A stretch of DNA of 64,000 nucleotides, taken from positions 16,793-80,792 of the forward strand of contig JAJXWB010000017.1 of the NCBI GenBank assembly GCA_021781815.1, read 5' to 3'. This document shows, piece by piece, positions 60,358-64,000 of the stretch (positions are counted from its first letter, which is position 1; every line of letters starts with the position of its first letter). The notes below the pieces were generated by a model. It saw nothing but the letters and a program-made list of their open reading frames with translations. It searched no databases and had not been told where the DNA came from. This stretch comes from Pseudomonadota bacterium (GTDB lineage: Bacteria; Pseudomonadota; Alphaproteobacteria; Rhizobiales; Beijerinckiaceae). The translations under genes and the position numbers were made by a program.

Positions 60358-62769
60358 ATGAAGGTCAAGGCGGACCTGCAAACAGCGCCGGATGGGTTGA
60401 TGCGGGAGGGGACGCATCCACCTGGTCCCGACGCCCGAACGATCGCCGCCGGCGCTACCGAAACCACGGGCGGTTTGACCAGCGATCAGGCCCGGCGCCA
60501 ACTCGCGAAATTCGGCCTGAATGCGATGCCGGATACAAGCCCGCATCCGTTGCGGCAGGCGTTGGAGAAGTTCTGGGCGCCAGTTCCGTGGATGCTCGAA
60601 GCCTCGATCCTGCTCGAGTTGGCGCTCGGCAAGTACGTGGAAGCGGCGATCATCGCATTTCTTCTTGTCTTCAACGCGGCGCTCGGACTGTTTCAGGAAA
60701 GCCGCGCCCAGGCCACGCTTGCAGCGCTGAAGTCGCGCCTTGCGCTGACCGCATCCGTCCGGCGGGATGGCGAGTGGAGGACGATATCCGCTACGGAACT
60801 GGCGCCGGGAGATCTGCTGAAACTTTCGCTTGGCGGCGTGGTAGCGGCGGATGTGACGATCACGAGCGGCGAGGTTCTACTCGATCAATCCATGCTCACC
60901 GGCGAATCCGTGCCGATAGAAGCCGGCGCCGGCGTTCGGACCTACGCGGGGGCATTGGTTCGTCGCGGCGAAGCGGAGGCCGAGGTGACCGCAACTGGCG
61001 CGCGCACCAAATTCGGCCGTACCGCGGAACTCGTCCGCATCGCGCACGTCGTCAGTTCACAGCAGAAAGCCGTTCTTCACGTGGTCCGCAATCTCGCTGT
61101 CTTCAACGGCTTCGTGATCGCGCTGCTCGTTGGGTACGCCTCTTATCTGAAGATGACCGTCGCCGATATTGTGCCTCTCGTCCTGACGGCGATTCTGGCG
61201 TCGATACCCGTCGCGCTGCCAGCGACCTTTACGCTTGCGGCGGCGCTCGGCGCGCGGGCCTTGGCGAAGCGGGGCGTCCTTCCGACGCGCCTCTCCGCCG
61301 TGGACGAAGCCGCATCGATACGCGTCCTGTGCGCTGACAAGACCGGGACGCTGACCCAAAACGCGCTGACTCTGGAATCCGTTCACGTCATGCCCGGCTT
61401 CGACGAGGCGCATGTTCTGGCGCTGGCTGCGCTCGCCAGTTCGGATGGCGGCCAGGACCCGGTTGACGGCGCCATAAGGGCCGCGGCCAGGCGAAGGCCT
61501 GTGTCCGACGCGCCGAAGCTGGTCAATTTCATCCCCTTCGATCCGGCCAGAAAGACGTCCGAGGCGATGGCGACGGATGCAGGGGGGAACCCGCAGCGCA
61601 TCGTGAAGGGCGCCTTCGCCGTCGTCTACGGTTTGGCCCAGCCGTCGCCGACCGCCGCCGACGCCGCCAGGGAGCTCGAAGACAAGGGCTTCCGTGTGCT
61701 GGCGGTCGCCACCGGGCCAGCGACCGGGATGAAACTCGCGGGGCTCGTCGCGCTCAGCGATCCGCCGCGCGCAGACTCGGCGGCGCTCGTCAGCGAATTG
61801 CAGCGCCTCGGCGTCCGCACCGTCATGGTGACGGGCGACGCGCCGGCGACCGCGGCCATTGTTGCGAAAGCAGTCGGACTTGAGGGCGCCGTCTGCCCGC
61901 CCGGGCCGATCCCCGACGCTGTGACTCCCGAGCAATTTTCGGTCTTTGCGGGCGTCTTGCCGGAAGACAAGTTCAATCTCGTCAAGGCCTTTCAAAAAGG
62001 CGGCCACACCGTCGGCATGTGCGGCGATGGCGCCAACGACGCGCCCGCATTGCGCCAGGCCCAGATGGGAATTGCTGTCTCTACCGCGACAGACGTGGCC
62101 AAATCGGCGGCCGGCATGGTGCTGACCGAGCCGGGCCTTGGCGGCATCGTCGCTGCGATCAAGGAAGGTCGGCAGACCTTTCAGCGCATCCTGAGCTACA
62201 CGCTGAATTCGATTACGAAGAAAATCGTGCAGGTGCTGTTTCTGGCGATCGGTCTGATCATGACCGGCCACGCAATACTGACGCCGTTGCTGATGGTCCT
62301 GATCATGATCACCGGCGACTTCCTCGGCATGGCGTTGACGACCGACAATGTAAGGCCGTCGCCTGCGCCGAACTCATGGCGGATCGGCAATCTGACGATC
62401 GCCGGCGTGATGATGGGAATTGGCGAACTGCTTTTCTGTACCGCCATCCTCGCATTTGGCCTGTACCGGCTGGGCTTCGCCGCCGGCGCGCTGCAGACCC
62501 TGGCGTTCATTGCCATTGTGTTCGGCAATCAGGCGACGACCTACGCCAATCGCGAGCGCCATCGCCTGTGGTCGTCCCGCCCCAGTATTTGGCTTCTTCT
62601 CTCCTCCGCCGCCGATCTGCTGATTGCAGCGACCCTGGCGGTCGAGGGCATTGCAATGACGCCATTGCCCATATGGGTGGTGGCCGGCGCGCTCGTGTTC
62701 GCGGCCGCCTTCGCTATCATTTTGGATCTGGTGAAAGTTCCGGTGTTCCGCCATCTCGGCGTCGCCTAG
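60358..62769 (+). CDS. plasma-membrane proton-efflux type P-type ATPase (P3A)
   Basis: This 803-residue P-type ATPase belongs to the P3A (fungal/plant proton pump-like) group, which uses ATP to export protons. It has the actuator motif LTGES (residue 180), the PVALP segment in helix 4, the phosphorylation site CADKTGTLTQN with Asp327, and the hinge GDGANDAPAL. About ten transmembrane helices are present; the large regulatory C-terminal tail of eukaryotic pumps is missing. In bacteria such pumps help acid tolerance, though the transported ion is inferred from the family only. A GGAGG site precedes the ATG. It is followed by ppk2. Confidence 0.9.
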   Translation: MKVKADLQTAPDGLMREGTHPPGPDARTIAAGATETTGGLTSDQARRQLAKFGLNAMPDTSPHPLRQALEKFWAPVPWMLEASILLELALGKYVEAAIIAFLLVFNAALGLFQESRAQATLAALKSRLALTASVRRDGEWRTISATELAPGDLLKLSLGGVVAADVTITSGEVLLDQSMLTGESVPIEAGAGVRTYAGALVRRGEAEAEVTATGARTKFGRTAELVRIAHVVSSQQKAVLHVVRNLAVFNGFVIALLVGYASYLKMTVADIVPLVLTAILASIPVALPATFTLAAALGARALAKRGVLPTRLSAVDEAASIRVLCADKTGTLTQNALTLESVHVMPGFDEAHVLALAALASSDGGQDPVDGAIRAAARRRPVSDAPKLVNFIPFDPARKTSEAMATDAGGNPQRIVKGAFAVVYGLAQPSPTAADAARELEDKGFRVLAVATGPATGMKLAGLVALSDPPRADSAALVSELQRLGVRTVMVTGDAPATAAIVAKAVGLEGAVCPPGPIPDAVTPEQFSVFAGVLPEDKFNLVKAFQKGGHTVGMCGDGANDAPALRQAQMGIAVSTATDVAKSAAGMVLTEPGLGGIVAAIKEGRQTFQRILSYTLNSITKKIVQVLFLAIGLIMTGHAILTPLLMVLIMITGDFLGMALTTDNVRPSPAPNSWRIGNLTIAGVMMGIGELLFCTAILAFGLYRLGFAAGALQTLAFIAIVFGNQATTYANRERHRLWSSRPSIWLLLSSAADLLIAATLAVEGIAMTPLPIWVVAGALVFAAAFAIILDLVKVPVFRHLGVA

Positions 62770-62799
62770 GCGCGCCAAACGCCGGGGAGAGGAATCGCG

Positions 62800-63666
62800 A
62801 TGAAGATCAAGTCAAAGGACTTCAGGGTGCGGGAGGACGCCGTCGACCTCGGCAAATGGCCGACGCGAATCGATCCCGTCTATAAATCGAAACCACATTA
62901 TCAGGAATTGCTTGCCGATCATGTCGCGCGCCTCAGTTCGCAACAGCAGCTTCTCTATGCATCCAATCGTCATTCCATCCTGCTGATTTTCCAGGCCATG
63001 GACGCTGCGGGCAAGGATGGCGCGATCAAGCACGTCATGTCCGGCGTCAATCCGCAGGGCTGCCAGGTGTTCAGCTTCAAGCATCCGAGCGCGATGGAGC
63101 TGCAGCACGACTTCCTGTGGCGCACGACCCGCGATCTTCCGGAGCGCGGACGGATCGGCATTTTCAATCGGTCCTATTACGAGGAGGTGCTGATTGTCCG
63201 GGTGCATCGCGAAATTTTTCTCGATGAAGGGCTGCCCGACAGGCCGCATCAGGAGAAGACGCTTTGGCGCGATCGCTATCGTTCGATCTTGGATCTGGAA
63301 CGGCATCTTCACGTTAACGGCGCCCGCGTTGTGAAGTTCTTTCTCCATCTCTCGAAGGAGGAGCAGCGAAAGCGCTTCCTCGAGCGCATCGACCAGCCGG
63401 AAAAGAACTGGAAATTCAGCGCGGCCGATATCGAGGAACGCAAATTCTGGAAGCAATATATGAAGGCCTACGAGGAATGCCTGAGCGCGACGAGCACCCG
63501 CGATTCCCCGTGGTATGTCGTGCCGGCGGACGACAAGCAGAATGCGCGGTTGATTGTGTCACAGATCATTCTTGATACTCTCGATGAACTCAAGATGTCG
63601 TACCCCGAAACCACCGAAGCGCGCCGCCAGGAATTGCTGAAATTCCGCAAGGAATTGGAGACATAG
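62800..63666 (+). CDS. ppk2: polyphosphate kinase 2 family protein
   Basis: PPK2 enzymes transfer phosphate between polyphosphate and nucleotides (usually making NTP or NDP). The 288-residue single-domain form has Walker A in [19 protein letters not shown], the Walker B-type and lid regions [16 protein letters not shown] and [16 protein letters not shown], and the arginine-rich [10 protein letters not shown] segment. The order of motifs is intact. Length and the DAAGKDGAI wording fit the class III group (AMP/ADP phosphorylating), but class assignment by eye is uncertain. It is 30 bases after the P-type ATPase gene and likely co-transcribed. Confidence 0.9.
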   Translation: MKIKSKDFRVREDAVDLGKWPTRIDPVYKSKPHYQELLADHVARLSSQQQLLYASNRHSILLIFQAMDAAGKDGAIKHVMSGVNPQGCQVFSFKHPSAMELQHDFLWRTTRDLPERGRIGIFNRSYYEEVLIVRVHREIFLDEGLPDRPHQEKTLWRDRYRSILDLERHLHVNGARVVKFFLHLSKEEQRKRFLERIDQPEKNWKFSAADIEERKFWKQYMKAYEECLSATSTRDSPWYVVPADDKQNARLIVSQIILDTLDELKMSYPETTEARRQELLKFRKELET

Positions 63667-63976
63667 GCGATCCCGCGCAGCGCCGTCAGCGTTCCGGCGT
63701 CGGCGACGAAGCACAGATCGAACGCCTCCGCGCCGCCGCCCGATCGCCTCGACGCTAATTGATCGAGATTGTTTCCTGTCGGCCGACCACCGAAAATCCT
63801 GAAGGACGCAAACATTTTGTGAACCTCCCGGACCAGGTCCGGGCCAATCGGCGCGAGTGGTCCCAGCATGCGCCGCCTGCTTCCGGACCACAGGCGGCTT
63901 CTGAGGCAGCTAACGGCCCACCGGACAAAGCGGCGCTTTTCGGGCGTTTCTCTAAAGAAAATCAGGCTTGTCGGAC
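63667..63976. other. non-coding region after ppk2
   Basis: About 310 bases in which no credible gene, terminator or repeat was recognised; frames here have no conserved features or ribosome-binding sites. It separates ppk2 from the tRNA gene at the window edge. Confidence 0.55.
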
Positions 63977-64000
63977 TGGTGCTGCGAGAGAGGATTGAAC
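63977..64000 (-). tRNA. 3' end of a tRNA gene, cut by window edge
   Basis: On the minus strand the edge reads GTTCAATC-CTCTC-TCGCAGC-A-CCA: a T-loop, the 3' half of the T stem, the 3' acceptor strand, discriminator A and an encoded CCA. The anticodon lies outside the window, so the amino acid is undetermined (a GCTGCGA 5' acceptor strand is predicted; threonine is one possibility). Confidence 0.65.

Noticed and set aside
63759..63998. A 79-codon frame at the end of the window
   Set aside because: It starts with a weak TTG, has no recognisable features, and runs into the 3' end of a tRNA gene on the other strand.
1..64000. Mobile elements, CRISPR arrays, prophage or rRNA genes
   Set aside because: No transposase, integrase, regularly spaced repeats or rRNA-like sequence was seen; gene content and composition look like stable chromosomal DNA throughout.

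Overview
The window is a GC-rich stretch of an alphaproteobacterial chromosome, most likely from the Hyphomicrobiales (Rhizobiales). The lineage markers are a GcrA cell-cycle regulator, a SAM-II riboswitch ahead of metZ, the long form of dCTP deaminase, and a badR-badH-badI-aliB-aliA cluster very like that of Rhodopseudomonas palustris. A PQQ biosynthesis operon beside a PQQ/lanthanide-type ABC and TonB system suggests a methylotrophic or alcohol-oxidising member, for example a Beijerinckiaceae relative such as Rhodoblastus. The genus is inference only.

Layout. 1-4.9 kb: the 3' part of ribA, two membrane proteins and a flavin reductase. 5-11.5 kb: a complete phosphate regulon phoR-pstSCAB-phoU-phoB with a Pho box. 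11.5-15.6 kb: gcrA, then divergent argD-argF-hslO behind a long regulated leader. 15.6-19.7 kb, minus strand: metZ (SAM-II controlled), apaG, argE, a WYL regulator and a VOC protein. 19.8-25 kb: dcd, then a minus-strand operon for an SsuABC/TauABC-like importer with an SDR and a carboxymuconolactone-decarboxylase-like protein. 25.1-36.4 kb: a cytochrome c2 behind an FNR/FixK-type box, a PQQ-associated ABC exporter, beta-propeller and binding-protein set, a TonB receptor, TonB, and pqqABCDE. 36.5-40.6 kb: cysG, a KGG stress protein and an envelope pair. 40.9-53.1 kb: a CUT2 ABC importer with one permease fused to a strictosidine-synthase-like propeller and a second free propeller, followed by badR and the cyclohexanecarboxylate degradation genes. 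53.3-60 kb: a FUSC transporter, a LysR regulator, glutathionyl-hydroquinone reductase, azoreductase, DoxX, and arsR-arsC-acr3. 60.3-64 kb: a proton-pump-type P-type ATPase, PPK2, and the edge of a tRNA gene.

How it fits together. The phosphate block is a self-contained sensing and uptake regulon. Arginine genes (argD, argF, argE) lie in two nearby but separate units. The PQQ block makes the cofactor and carries the accessory periplasmic and TonB machinery that usually accompanies PQQ or lanthanide alcohol oxidation, but no PQQ dehydrogenase is in the window. The aliA, aliB, badH and badI products cover activation, dehydrogenation, hydroxyacyl oxidation and ring cleavage of cyclohexanecarboxylate; the hydratase badK that should act between aliB and badH is not here. 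The most unusual feature is the transporter with a fused cytoplasmic propeller next to that pathway.

Gene starts were chosen by ribosome-binding site, by 4-base stop/start overlaps and by family N-termini, and often differ from the longest open frame.
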